64,000 nt of DNA. Origin: Saccharothrix ecbatanensis. Lineage in GTDB: Bacteria > Actinomycetota > Actinomycetes > Mycobacteriales > Pseudonocardiaceae. Positions within the stretch are counted from its first letter, which is position 1. Each line of letters begins with the position of its first letter. Location of the stretch: positions 9,610,001-9,674,000 of the forward strand of contig NZ_JACHMO010000001.1 of the NCBI RefSeq assembly GCF_014205015.1, given 5' to 3'. The notes under the pieces are model-generated. The model saw nothing but the letters and a program-made list of their open reading frames with translations. It did no database searches and had not been told where the DNA came from. The translations under genes were made by a program, and so were the position numbers. This document shows positions 9,738 through 17,959 of the stretch, one piece after another.

Positions 9738-12620
9738 TCAGCGGGTGGTGCAGGTGAGGGCCGGTGTGGATGGGTTGCCTGTTGCGGTGTAGCCGAAAGT
9801 GGTGGAGCCGGACGGTGAGAGTGCGCCGTTGTAAGAGAGGTTTCCGACGGACACCGTCGATCCGTCCACGTTCAGGGTGCCGTTCCACAGTTGGGTGATG
9901 GACTGGCCGCTGCTCGACGTCCAGCCGACGGTCCACCCGTTGATCGCCGAAGCACCTGCCGTGACCGTCACCTCACCCTGGAAGCCGTCGGGCCACGCAT
10001 TGGTCGTGCGGTAAGCGGCGCTGCATGTACCGCCAGGCCCTGTCGTGGGTGTCGTCGTTGCGGTAGTCGTCGTCGTTGGAGATGTGGTCGTTGGAGGTGT
10101 CTGGGTGGTGGTGTCCGGTGGGGTGGTCGAACGGGGTTGCCAGACCGCGAAGTCCCGCAGGGTGAAGTGGCTGTCCACGGTTCGGAACCCGAACCAGCCC
10201 TGGGTGTAGGGCTGCGAGTCGGCGTAGTCGAAGACCAATCGGCCATCGACCCAGTACTGGATCTTGCCACCATCGGACACAAGCCGGATCCGCTGCGGAC
10301 GGTTCGCGGTGAGCAGCGGCTCGGTCCGATCGAAGATCAGCGGCCGGTTGCCGGGCTCGCCGACGTAGCGGCGCATCCGGGTGGTGGTGTTGCCGTTGGC
10401 GCCGTGGCCCACGTAGTAGGTCTTGAGGTTGTCGTAGTCGGCCAACCGGCCCGATCGGCGGCTCGCGAAGAGGTCGTTCGGGGAGCGTGCGTCGGTGGCG
10501 CTCCAGAAGGCGTTGAGGTCGGACACGCGATCGTTGGCCCCGCCGGCGCTGACCGGCGTGGCGGTGTACTCGATGATCGTCGGGCCGGCGAACTTCTGCC
10601 GGAACCACACCGTCGCGCCGCCCGGCACGTCGATGTCCAGCGCGCCGTCGCGGGCCTGGACGGTGCCGCCGCTCTCGAGCTCGGCGGTCCACTTGCCGGT
10701 GCCGTCCCGGAAGTCGTCGGAGGCGACCATGGCCCACTCGGGTGTGGCATCGCCGCCGACGGTGGTGATGTTGGGTGCCGGGGGCTGGCTCATACCGGTG
10801 CCGAGGTAGTAGTCGACGAGCAGCGATTGCAGGTAGCCGCGGACGGTGAATCCCAGGCGGTAGGCCGGGTTGTGCGCGAGGGTGTACAGCCGCGTGCTGG
10901 TCGGTGCGGTGGTGGTGTAGATGCGCATCGCCGTGTGATCGGTGGTTTCAGCGAGGATCTCCTCGCGCCAGTCACCGATGATGTCGCCGTACATCGGCAC
11001 CGCTGCCCGCCAGGACGAGCGGACGCCGGACGGGTTGAAGATCCGGCCGACCGACTGCGAGCCTGGATTCCACTTCTCCACGTACGTGTTATCGAGCAAC
11101 TCGGAACCGAGGTCGCCGTCCCACCAGATGCGGAAGTTGACGCTCGGAGTCCGATTGGAGATCCGCTGGCCCCGGACGTTGAAGAGCCCGGCCCCCGGCT
11201 CGCCGGACGCCACGGTGGCCCAGTACTCGTAGCCGGGGTGACCGGGGTCGATGTCCGCCGTGGTGCCGCGAGCGACGTCGGTTGACGTTCCGGAGTGCGC
11301 GCCGGTCACCAACCGCTGGCCGGTCGCCGCGTCGTAGTAGTACCAGGGGAATGTGCTCGACGAGCCGCCCTCGGTCTGCTGGATCGCGTAGCCCTCCAGC
11401 CCTGGCCGGCTCGGGTCCAGGTCGCCGATGTGGAACCGGTCGCCGTGGATGGAGCCGGGCACGACGTACCGCAGCGTGCCATTGCTGTTGATCACCTTGT
11501 TGCCGTCGGCGATGTCGTCGCGACCGTCTCCGTCGACATCGACGATCCGGATCTGGTGGAACGAGCAGCACGCATTGTTGATCATTTTCCAGCGTTGGGT
11601 CAGCCGGGAGCCGTCGTAGTCCCACGCGACGTACAGGGTGTTGAACCCGCCGGTTCCGGCGCCGGTCCGGTTGACCATCTTCGTGATCAGGCTGGGGCGT
11701 ACGCCGTCCAGGTAGCCGACTCCGAAGTGCCCGCCCGACGGCCCATTCGCGACCAGATCGGTCGGCACCGCCGCCCGGGCCCGCTCCGCGCCGGTCCGAC
11801 CGTCGATCACCGAGACGAACTGGTTCGCGGCAGGGGCCGACACAGTCCGCCCGTCGGCGAACCGCACGCCGTTGGCCGTGTGCACGAGCACCTCGGCGCG
11901 GCCGTCCAGGTCGAGGTCGTACACCGTCACGTTGTCGTCGTTGCGGAAGCCCGCGACGTCCCCGTAACCGGAGATCGCCGCCGGCGCCGGCTCGTTGGCC
12001 CCGTTGCCGCCAAGCCGGGTGTACGAGGCCGGACCGAGGTCGACCCGCCACAACCGTGCGCCCGAGAGCGAGTACGCCTCCAGATACGACGGCCTGCCGG
12101 CCGCGAACGGCAACCGGCTCACCACTACCTCGTACCGGCCGTCGCCGTCCAGGTCGCCCGGCCAGCCGTGCTGCACGTAGTAGTCGGCCGCGGCCGCCCC
12201 CGGGATCGACGCCAGCGGAATGTTCCCGTAGCCGTTGCCGAACACCGTCGCCGGAGGGCTCGCCACCTGCTCCTTGCCGTCGACGACCGCGCGCACTGTG
12301 TACGTGCCCGAACCGGCCGTGCGGTCGGTGAAGTTCGTCCCACCGGTCAGCGGAGTCGGGTTCAGCTTCGTCGAGTTCTTGTACACGTTGAAACCGATGC
12401 CACTGCCCTGCTCCGGGCCCAGCAGCCGCCAGCTCAGGAAGGCGCCGTCGGAGGTCGGCACCGCCGTCAGGCCCCGGTCCAACCGCTCCATCACTCGGGC
12501 CGCCGGGGCAGCGGTCGGACTCGGACCCGCATTCGCCGTGAGTGATGCCGCCGCCAGCGACACCGTCAGCACAGCGGTCATGGCACCCGCAACCAAGGCG
12601 AGGCGTTTTCGATTCATCAC
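9738..12620 (-). CDS. Secreted rhamnogalacturonan lyase (PL11) with CBM2
   Basis: This 960-residue protein has a signal peptide (KRLALVAGAMTAVLTVSLAA, cleavage near residue 31). A PL11 YesW/YesX-type eight-bladed propeller follows (ERLDRGLTAV start, then calcium-type DGDGR/DVDGDGRDD repeats). Next come a laminin-G-like domain (about 640-800), a Thr/Pro-rich linker (about 815-850) and a C-terminal CBM2 (CSAAYRTTNAWPDGFQGEV). The enzyme cleaves the rhamnogalacturonan I backbone by beta-elimination outside the cell, with CBM2 anchoring it to plant wall polysaccharide. The start has two adjacent ATGs. A palindrome at 12821-12836 between it and a LacI gene suggests repression. Confidence 0.93.
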   Translation of the reverse strand: MMNRKRLALVAGAMTAVLTVSLAAASLTANAGPSPTAAPAARVMERLDRGLTAVPTSDGAFLSWRLLGPEQGSGIGFNVYKNSTKLNPTPLTGGTNFTDRTAGSGTYTVRAVVDGKEQVASPPATVFGNGYGNIPLASIPGAAAADYYVQHGWPGDLDGDGRYEVVVSRLPFAAGRPSYLEAYSLSGARLWRVDLGPASYTRLGGNGANEPAPAAISGYGDVAGFRNDDNVTVYDLDLDGRAEVLVHTANGVRFADGRTVSAPAANQFVSVIDGRTGAERARAAVPTDLVANGPSGGHFGVGYLDGVRPSLITKMVNRTGAGTGGFNTLYVAWDYDGSRLTQRWKMINNACCSFHQIRIVDVDGDGRDDIADGNKVINSNGTLRYVVPGSIHGDRFHIGDLDPSRPGLEGYAIQQTEGGSSSTFPWYYYDAATGQRLVTGAHSGTSTDVARGTTADIDPGHPGYEYWATVASGEPGAGLFNVRGQRISNRTPSVNFRIWWDGDLGSELLDNTYVEKWNPGSQSVGRIFNPSGVRSSWRAAVPMYGDIIGDWREEILAETTDHTAMRIYTTTAPTSTRLYTLAHNPAYRLGFTVRGYLQSLLVDYYLGTGMSQPPAPNITTVGGDATPEWAMVASDDFRDGTGKWTAELESGGTVQARDGALDIDVPGGATVWFRQKFAGPTIIEYTATPVSAGGANDRVSDLNAFWSATDARSPNDLFASRRSGRLADYDNLKTYYVGHGANGNTTTRMRRYVGEPGNRPLIFDRTEPLLTANRPQRIRLVSDGGKIQYWVDGRLVFDYADSQPYTQGWFGFRTVDSHFTLRDFAVWQPRSTTPPDTTTQTPPTTTSPTTTTTATTTPTTGPGGTCSAAYRTTNAWPDGFQGEVTVTAGASAINGWTVGWTSSSGQSITQLWNGTLNVDGSTVSVGNLSYNGALSPSGSTTFGYTATGNPSTPALTCTTR

Positions 12621-12820
12621 AACACTCCAGATTGTATTGTGTTGTCACGGAACTCAGGTAAGGGCTTTCCGAAGGCCCGAGGTGCTTTTGGGCGACTCTG
12701 CAATCACTTGCGCATGGCGAACGAAGCCGACTCGGCGGTGGTCACAGAGATCTCCCTGCATGGGGGTGTGGAGGCAGACAGGCACGCAGACAAGGACGGG
12801 GCGACGGCCTTGTCGGCGCG

Positions 12821-12836
12821 GTTGAAAGCTTTCAAC
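12821..12836. promoter_or_regulatory. Putative LacI-family operator
   Basis: GTTGAAAGCTTTCAAC is a perfect 16-bp palindrome with the central CG-less GAAAGCTTTC core often seen in LacI-family operators. It lies between the divergent lyase (start 12620) and LacI-type regulator (start 13064) genes, 201 and 228 bp from their starts. Binding by the adjacent regulator is inferred. Confidence 0.6.
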
Positions 12837-13063
12837 TCGCGCCCATAAAAGTTTCACACCGTATGCAGCCAGGGCGGCGACGGTGTTCAGATCGGCTGCA
12901 AGGACAACGGTGGTGCCTACACCAGCCCCGCATCGATCGAGGTCTGTGACTTTACATACACGACACGATGATGGCAAGCATCGAAAGGTCCGACTGTCCG
13001 ACACTGTCATGTCGACCGATCGGCCTGGGTAGACTCGACATCCTTGACGTTGGGGGGAGGCTG

Positions 13064-14077
13064 ATGTCCCGACCGGTCCGCCCGCGATACGGCATCCGCG
13101 AGGTTGCCGCGGCCGCCGGCGTCTCCGTCGGCACCGTCTCGAACGTGCTCAACAACCCCGACCTGGTCGCGTCGGAAACCCGCGAACGAGTCGAGCAGGC
13201 GATGCGCCAGGTCGGGTTTGTCCGAAATGGGCTGGCCCACCAGCTACGCCTGGGGCGCTCCAACACCGCCGCGGCGATGGTCTTGAGCATCGGCAACCCC
13301 TTCTTCACCGAAGCGGCACGCGGCATCGAGGACCGCCTGGCACAGGCGGACTGCATGCTGATCCTCTGCAGCACCGACAAGGACTCCGGCCGAGAGGCGA
13401 GGCAACTGCGGTCGCTCGAGGAGCAAGGCGTCCGCGGCTTGATCATCACGCCGGGCCACATGCAGACCGAACCACTGCTGGCACTGCAGCGCCGGGGTAT
13501 CCCTGTCGTCCTGCTCGACTGCCCCAGCCCGACGCCGGAACTGTGCTCCGTCTCCGTCGACGACGTCCACGGCGGAGAACTCGTTGCCACACACCTGCTC
13601 AGCCAAGGGCATCGGCAGATCCTGTTCCTCAACGGATGCAGGGAGGTCTACCAATGTGTCGCCCGCAGCCGCGGCGTCCACCGGGCCCTACAGGCTGAAG
13701 GGCTGGAGCCGTCCCGGCACCTACTCGAGGTTTCCCTGACCGACGTCGACGACGACGACGCGGAGCGCGCAGTCGAACAGATTCTGGGCTTGCCCGAATG
13801 GCCGACCGCCATCATGTGCGTCAATGACGTCGTAGCCCTCGGCGTGCTGCGCTGCCTGCGCAAGCGCGGCATCAAGGTGCCCGACGACATCGCCGTCGTG
13901 GGATACGACGACGTGTCCTTCGCGGCGGAACTGTCCACACCGCTAACCACCGTGCGGCAGCCCACTTACCAGCTCGGATACACCGCGGCGGCATTGCTGC
14001 TGGCCGACGCGGACGGTGCGACCGACCACCAGCGGGTGGTGTTACAGCCGGAGCTGGTGGTACGGGATTCGGCCTAG
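13064..14077 (+). CDS. LacI-family transcriptional regulator
   Basis: The start ATG 13064 is preceded by GGGGGGAGG. The product has 337 residues: an N-terminal LacI HTH (YGIREVAAAAGVSVGTVSNV) with hinge, then a periplasmic-binding-protein-like sensor core ending in the usual GYDDVSFAAELSTPLTTVRQ. It should repress the divergent rhamnogalacturonan lyase gene and perhaps the hydrolase/permease genes until a sugar ligand is present (inference). The TAG stop lies inside the left inverted repeat of an IS982-like remnant, so the last residues may have been altered by that insertion. Confidence 0.9.
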   Translation: MSRPVRPRYGIREVAAAAGVSVGTVSNVLNNPDLVASETRERVEQAMRQVGFVRNGLAHQLRLGRSNTAAAMVLSIGNPFFTEAARGIEDRLAQADCMLILCSTDKDSGREARQLRSLEEQGVRGLIITPGHMQTEPLLALQRRGIPVVLLDCPSPTPELCSVSVDDVHGGELVATHLLSQGHRQILFLNGCREVYQCVARSRGVHRALQAEGLEPSRHLLEVSLTDVDDDDAERAVEQILGLPEWPTAIMCVNDVVALGVLRCLRKRGIKVPDDIAVVGYDDVSFAAELSTPLTTVRQPTYQLGYTAAALLLADADGATDHQRVVLQPELVVRDSA

Positions 14078-14529
14078 ATGAGTAGGTCCTAAGCGCGGGT
14101 GGTGTCCGGGATGGACGAAGGGTGTTCAAGATCAGTTTGTGAGGACCGACCTGAACACCGAACTGGTCACCCTGGCCGTGGCCCAAGCTCTGCTCGGCAT
14201 CACCTCGGAGACCCGGTGGCTTCGGTTCCTGCCCCGTCGTCTGCCCGGCGCGTTCCGCTACGTGCCCCAGCAGTCCGGCTACAACAAGCGCCTGCGCAAT
14301 GCCATGCCGCTGCTCCAGCGGGCGATCCGGATACGCTCGCGGTCGACACCGACCTCTGGGCGACGCGACCTGGATCGTGGACCCCACCCCGATCGAATGC
14401 GCCCGTTGCCGCGAGACGGCCAAGCGGTCGGGGTTGGACGGATGGGCCGGCTACCGTTACTGCGCAAGCCATTCCGCTTTTCCTGGGGTCTGCGCCTACG
14501 ACCACTGGCCGGTTAGGACTTACTCATCT
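14076..14529 (+). mobile_element. Degenerate short IS982-family element with intact ends
   Basis: Terminal inverted repeats of 17 bp with one mismatch bound the element: AGATGAGTAGGTCCTAA at 14076-14092, and its complement at 14513-14529. Between them lies a fragmented transposase spread over three frames (ETRWLRFLPRRLPGAFRYVP, then WIVDPTPIECARCRETAKRS, then GWAGYRYCASH). These match the N-terminal half of IS982-type transposases. The C-terminal half is deleted, leaving about 454 bp, which could move only with a transposase supplied in trans. No convincing target duplication was found. Confidence 0.75.
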
Positions 14530-14538
14530 GGTGTCTTG

Positions 14539-14880
14539 TCACGCAGCCTTGGCCGGGTGATTGGTCCAGGTACGGATGAGTGAGTCGGTGGCGAAGGCGG
14601 TCTTGGGCTGGGCTCGGGCATTGTCAGCGGACGAACGAGCCGATGGCGGCGTTCTGTTCGGCATGGGTGAGGTGGTCGGTGCCGTTGAGGGCGAAGTAGG
14701 GCAGGACGGCGAACTCGGCGGCTGTCTTCGATGCGCTGGGCTGCGTCGACAGGCGGAGAGCACGAAGTACCGGCGATAGGTCACGACATGGCTGCACGGG
14801 GAGGTCGACTGCGCCGCCCTCCTCCAGGCAAGCGTCGCCGAACGTCGGCTGTACTTCGGGCGGGCCGGGGCATCCGGCAC
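14539..14880 (-). pseudogene. Transposase C-terminal fragment, low confidence
   Basis: The minus strand encodes, across two frames, YFALNGTDHLTHAEQN, AIGSFVRWHNAR and FATDSLIRTWTNHP, ending at 14539. This resembles the end of IS630-type transposases. Only the tail is visible and the reading frame is broken. It starts about 10 bp beyond the IS982-like remnant, so this is a nested pile of insertions. Confidence 0.35.
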
Positions 14881-14908
14881 GTTCCTGCCCTGCGTTCGGT
14901 CGCCGCGA

Positions 14909-15982
14909 TCAGGTCGCGACGCTACTTCCAGCCGTCCAGGATGGCGTAGCTGTGTCGCCGGTCGGCCGGCTCCGGGGGCCATCCGGTGGAGAGTCGGTGG
15001 CTGGGTGGTCGGTGTGGAGCGATGTCGTGAAGGTTTGGTGCGTGGCCGGTTCGTCCGCGATCGCGGCGTGTGCGAGGAGGATGGCTCCGGCGGTCCAGGT
15101 GGCGCGTTCTGATGGCCAGAGGACTTGGTTGGCGTATTGGTAGCCGGTCCAGTAGGAGCCGTCGGTGTGGCGTAGTCGGGCGATGTCGCGGAGGAGTTCG
15201 CGGGCGGTGTCGTGGCGGCCGCGGGTGGCGAGGGCGAGGGCCAGTTCGGCGGTTTCTCCGCCGGTGACCCAGGGCTGGTCGTGGACGCAGCGCACGCCGA
15301 GGCCGGGTGCGACGAAGCGGTCCCACCCTTCGGCGATCCGGGTTGACGCCGTCGCGGGGGTGAGCACGCCGCAAAGCACCGGGTAGTACCAGTCCATGGC
15401 GTGCGGCTTGGTGGTGAACGTGTCGGGTGCGTTCGTGATGGCCTGGCGCAGGAGGTCTGCGGCGGCTCGCCACCGGGTGGGTGGTTGGTCGAGGTCGGTG
15501 GCAAGGTCGGCGGCGCACAGCAGGGCCTGGTGGATGCTGGAGCACCCGGCGAGCATCACTTCCTCGGTGGCGACGCCGAACCTGTTGAGGCGCCAGGGTA
15601 TCCGCCCATCCGGTGCTTGCAGCGCCACCACGAAGTCGAGGGCCCGGCTCACCATCGGCCGCATCCGGGTGAGGAAGCGCGTGTCGCCGGTCAGCAGCCA
15701 GTGGTGGCGTACGCCGACGGCGACGTAGGCGGTGAAGCTGGTGTCGCGCGAGCGGTCCGTGGCGTGGCCGTCGCGGTAGGCGGCGAACCACGAGCCGTCC
15801 GGGTTCTGGGTCCGGGCGAGCCAGGTGTAGGCGGCTTCCGCCTCGTCCCGAAGTCCGGCGACCGCCATGCCCATCGCGGCTTCGACGTGGTTCCACGGGT
15901 CGACGTGGCGACCGGGTTCCCAGGGGATGGAGCCGTCGGCTTGCTGTGCGGCGGCGATGGTGCGTGCGGTCTCGTGGTCCAC
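14909..15982 (-). CDS. Alpha/alpha-barrel protein (prenyltransferase/squalene oxidase-like repeats)
   Basis: The 357-residue protein has repeated helical-toroid motifs (AAAQQADGSIPWEPG, WLARTQNPDGSWFAAY, ALQAPDGRIPW, LRHTDGSYWTGYQY). This is the QxxDGSW pattern shared by terpene cyclase-like and GH-type alpha/alpha barrels. The start is GTG 15982, 4 bp after the methyltransferase stop, so it is the third gene of an operon with a GT4 glycosyltransferase and a methyltransferase. Similar three-gene sets occur in actinobacteria, but the product is not known to me. The last 30 residues, rich in Pro, Ser and Thr, may be altered by the downstream rearrangement. Confidence 0.7.
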   Translation of the reverse strand: MDHETARTIAAAQQADGSIPWEPGRHVDPWNHVEAAMGMAVAGLRDEAEAAYTWLARTQNPDGSWFAAYRDGHATDRSRDTSFTAYVAVGVRHHWLLTGDTRFLTRMRPMVSRALDFVVALQAPDGRIPWRLNRFGVATEEVMLAGCSSIHQALLCAADLATDLDQPPTRWRAAADLLRQAITNAPDTFTTKPHAMDWYYPVLCGVLTPATASTRIAEGWDRFVAPGLGVRCVHDQPWVTGGETAELALALATRGRHDTARELLRDIARLRHTDGSYWTGYQYANQVLWPSERATWTAGAILLAHAAIADEPATHQTFTTSLHTDHPATDSPPDGPRSRPTGDTATPSWTAGSSVAT

Positions 15983-15986
15983 TGCC

Positions 15987-16694
15987 TCAGTCCTTGACCG
16001 CGTAGACGACCAGGCTCTTGCCCAGAACCGGGTCGAGCGCTCGTTCCGCGAAGCGGGTCATCGCGTTGCCCCGTTCGATCTCCCAGCACAGGGCTTTGTG
16101 GTAGCCGCGGACCAGGGCGTTGTCGTTGTCGGGGCCGAAGGCGCATTTGAGCCACCAGTACGGCGTGTGGAACGCGTGGGCGTGGTGTGAGCCGATGGGG
16201 CGGAGCCCGGCCTGCCGGAGCATGTCGAGCAGGCCGCTGCGGCGGTAGATGCGCACGTGTCCGCCTTCGACGAGGTGGTAGGCCTCCGACAACGTCCAGC
16301 AGATCCGTTCGGGCAGCCAGCGGGGGACGGTGATCGCGATGTGCCCGCCGGGTGCGAGCACGCGGACGAGTTCGGCGAGCGCCACGTCGTCGGCCCGGAT
16401 GTGCTCCAGGACCTCGGCGGCGATGACGCGGTCGAAGGACCCGTCGGTGAACGGGAGGGCGAAGCCGTCGGCGCGTAGGGCGTTGGCTTGGGCGGTGGGT
16501 GGTGCTTCGCCGACGTAGGCCATCGCGGCGAACATGTCGCGGACGTCCTTGAGGACGGTGTCGTCACGGTCGAGTGCGACGACGTCGGCGCCGCGTCGGT
16601 AGGCCTCGAAGGCGTGTCGTCCGGTGCCGCAGCCGAAGTCGAGCACTCGGTTGGTCGGGCCGACGGGGAAGCGGTCGAAGTCGATCGTCAGCAA
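15987..16694 (-). CDS. Class I SAM-dependent methyltransferase
   Basis: The 235-residue protein has the SAM-binding motif VLDFGCGTGRHAF near residue 17, the motif II acidic region VVALDRDD, and AAEVLEHIRADDVALAEL followed by VLAPGGHIAI. The best start is TTG 16694, which overlaps the end of the glycosyltransferase gene by 7 bp; longer frames upstream lie inside that gene. The C-terminal half (TPYWWLKCAFG) is typical of small-molecule or lipid-linked substrate methyltransferases. It is the middle gene of the GT4-methyltransferase-barrel operon. Confidence 0.85.
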   Translation of the reverse strand: MLTIDFDRFPVGPTNRVLDFGCGTGRHAFEAYRRGADVVALDRDDTVLKDVRDMFAAMAYVGEAPPTAQANALRADGFALPFTDGSFDRVIAAEVLEHIRADDVALAELVRVLAPGGHIAITVPRWLPERICWTLSEAYHLVEGGHVRIYRRSGLLDMLRQAGLRPIGSHHAHAFHTPYWWLKCAFGPDNDNALVRGYHKALCWEIERGNAMTRFAERALDPVLGKSLVVYAVKD

Positions 16695-17944
16695 GTCGCG
16701 CCGTTCTTCCGGTTGTTGTGCACCAGGGCCCGGTAGACGTCCGCGGTGGCCGCCGCGGTCGCAGTCCAGGAGAACCGCTCCGACCTGGCTGCGGCCCGTG
16801 TGCCCATGGCGGTTCGGAGGACGTCGTCCTCCAGCAGCACCCGGAGCTGCTTGGCAAGCGCGGCCGGGTCCGCCGGCGGGACGAGCAATGCGCACTCGCC
16901 GTGCGCGCCGACGACCTCTGGAAGCGCGCCGGCGGTCGTCGTGACAAGCGGGGTGCCGCACGCCATCGCCTCCACCGCGGGGAGTGCGAACCCTTCGAAC
17001 AGCGAGGGCACGCAGACCACTTGGGCGCTGCGCAGCAGATCGGCGAGTTCCACGTCGTCCAGTCCTGTTCGGACGGTTACGCGGTCCCGCAGACCGAGCT
17101 CGGAGATCAGGTGGAGGGTGGGACTGGTGGGGGAGATCCGGCCGACGACGACCAGTTCGGCGTCGGGCACGTCGGGCAACGCCGCCACCAAGTGGCGCAG
17201 ACCCTTGAGCGGCACGTCGGCGCTGGCGGTGGTGACGATCCGGCCCGGCACACGGCGCACGTCGGAGTCGACGAAGAACACGCCGCGGTCCACGCCGGGG
17301 TGCACGACACTGATCCGGCGGTCCGGAACCCCCATGCACCGGGTGATTTCGACGCGTGCCGCGGTGGACACGGTCAGCACGGCGGGCAGCGTGCGGGCGA
17401 CGCGGTGCTGCATCGCGGTGAACCCGTACCAGCGTCGCGCGCCCCGCGCCGCCTCGCCTTCGGCCGATTGCAGGGTGAGGTCCCGGTCGATGGTGATCGG
17501 GTGGTGCACGGTGGCCACCAGCGGCAGTCCCAGCGCGGGGACGCCGAGCAGTCCGTAGCCGAGGCCCTGGTTGTCGTGCACGACGTCGAACTCGTGCCGG
17601 CGCGAGCGCAAGTACGCCAGCGCGCGCAACGAGAACGCCAGCGGCTCCGAGTACCGTCCGCGCAGCCGCCAGTCCAGGTATTCCACCCAGTCGCCGACCC
17701 GCCGCAGTTCCCGCAGCGCGGGCTTGCGGAACGGGTTCGGCTCCGCGAACAACTCCAGACCGGGCAGCCGGGTCAGCCGCACACCGCGGTCGAGGCGGGG
17801 GTAGGGAGGCCCGGCGATCACCTCCACGCGGTGCCCGAGCGCGGTCAGCTCACGACTGAGGTGCCGGACGTAGACGCCCTGACCACCGCAGTGCGGTGCG
17901 CCCCGGTAGCAGAGCAGGGCGACGCGCAACCCGTTGCCGCTCAC
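16688..17944 (-). CDS. GT4-family glycosyltransferase
   Basis: The 418-residue GT-B protein starts VALLCYRGAPHCGGQGVYVR, with the glycine-rich acceptor loop. It has ATVHHPITIDRD, HPGVDRGVF and the C-terminal donor-binding signature PSLFEGFALPAVEAMACGTP, whose EX7E motif (FEGFALPAVE) is typical of GT4 retaining enzymes. It likely transfers a sugar from an NDP donor to a lipid or small-molecule acceptor at the cytoplasmic side of the membrane. First gene of the operon; start ATG 17944, only 15 bp from the end of the next minus-strand gene. Confidence 0.9.
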   Translation of the reverse strand: MSGNGLRVALLCYRGAPHCGGQGVYVRHLSRELTALGHRVEVIAGPPYPRLDRGVRLTRLPGLELFAEPNPFRKPALRELRRVGDWVEYLDWRLRGRYSEPLAFSLRALAYLRSRRHEFDVVHDNQGLGYGLLGVPALGLPLVATVHHPITIDRDLTLQSAEGEAARGARRWYGFTAMQHRVARTLPAVLTVSTAARVEITRCMGVPDRRISVVHPGVDRGVFFVDSDVRRVPGRIVTTASADVPLKGLRHLVAALPDVPDAELVVVGRISPTSPTLHLISELGLRDRVTVRTGLDDVELADLLRSAQVVCVPSLFEGFALPAVEAMACGTPLVTTTAGALPEVVGAHGECALLVPPADPAALAKQLRVLLEDDVLRTAMGTRAAARSERFSWTATAAATADVYRALVHNNRKNGATC

Positions 17945-17959
17945 CGCGAACGCTCCCTG

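Noticed and set aside
14539..15504. 321-residue minus-strand frame rich in Pro, Thr and Ser
   Set aside because: Most of it is an alternative frame of the alpha/alpha-barrel gene; only the tail shows transposase-like sequence and is listed as a remnant.
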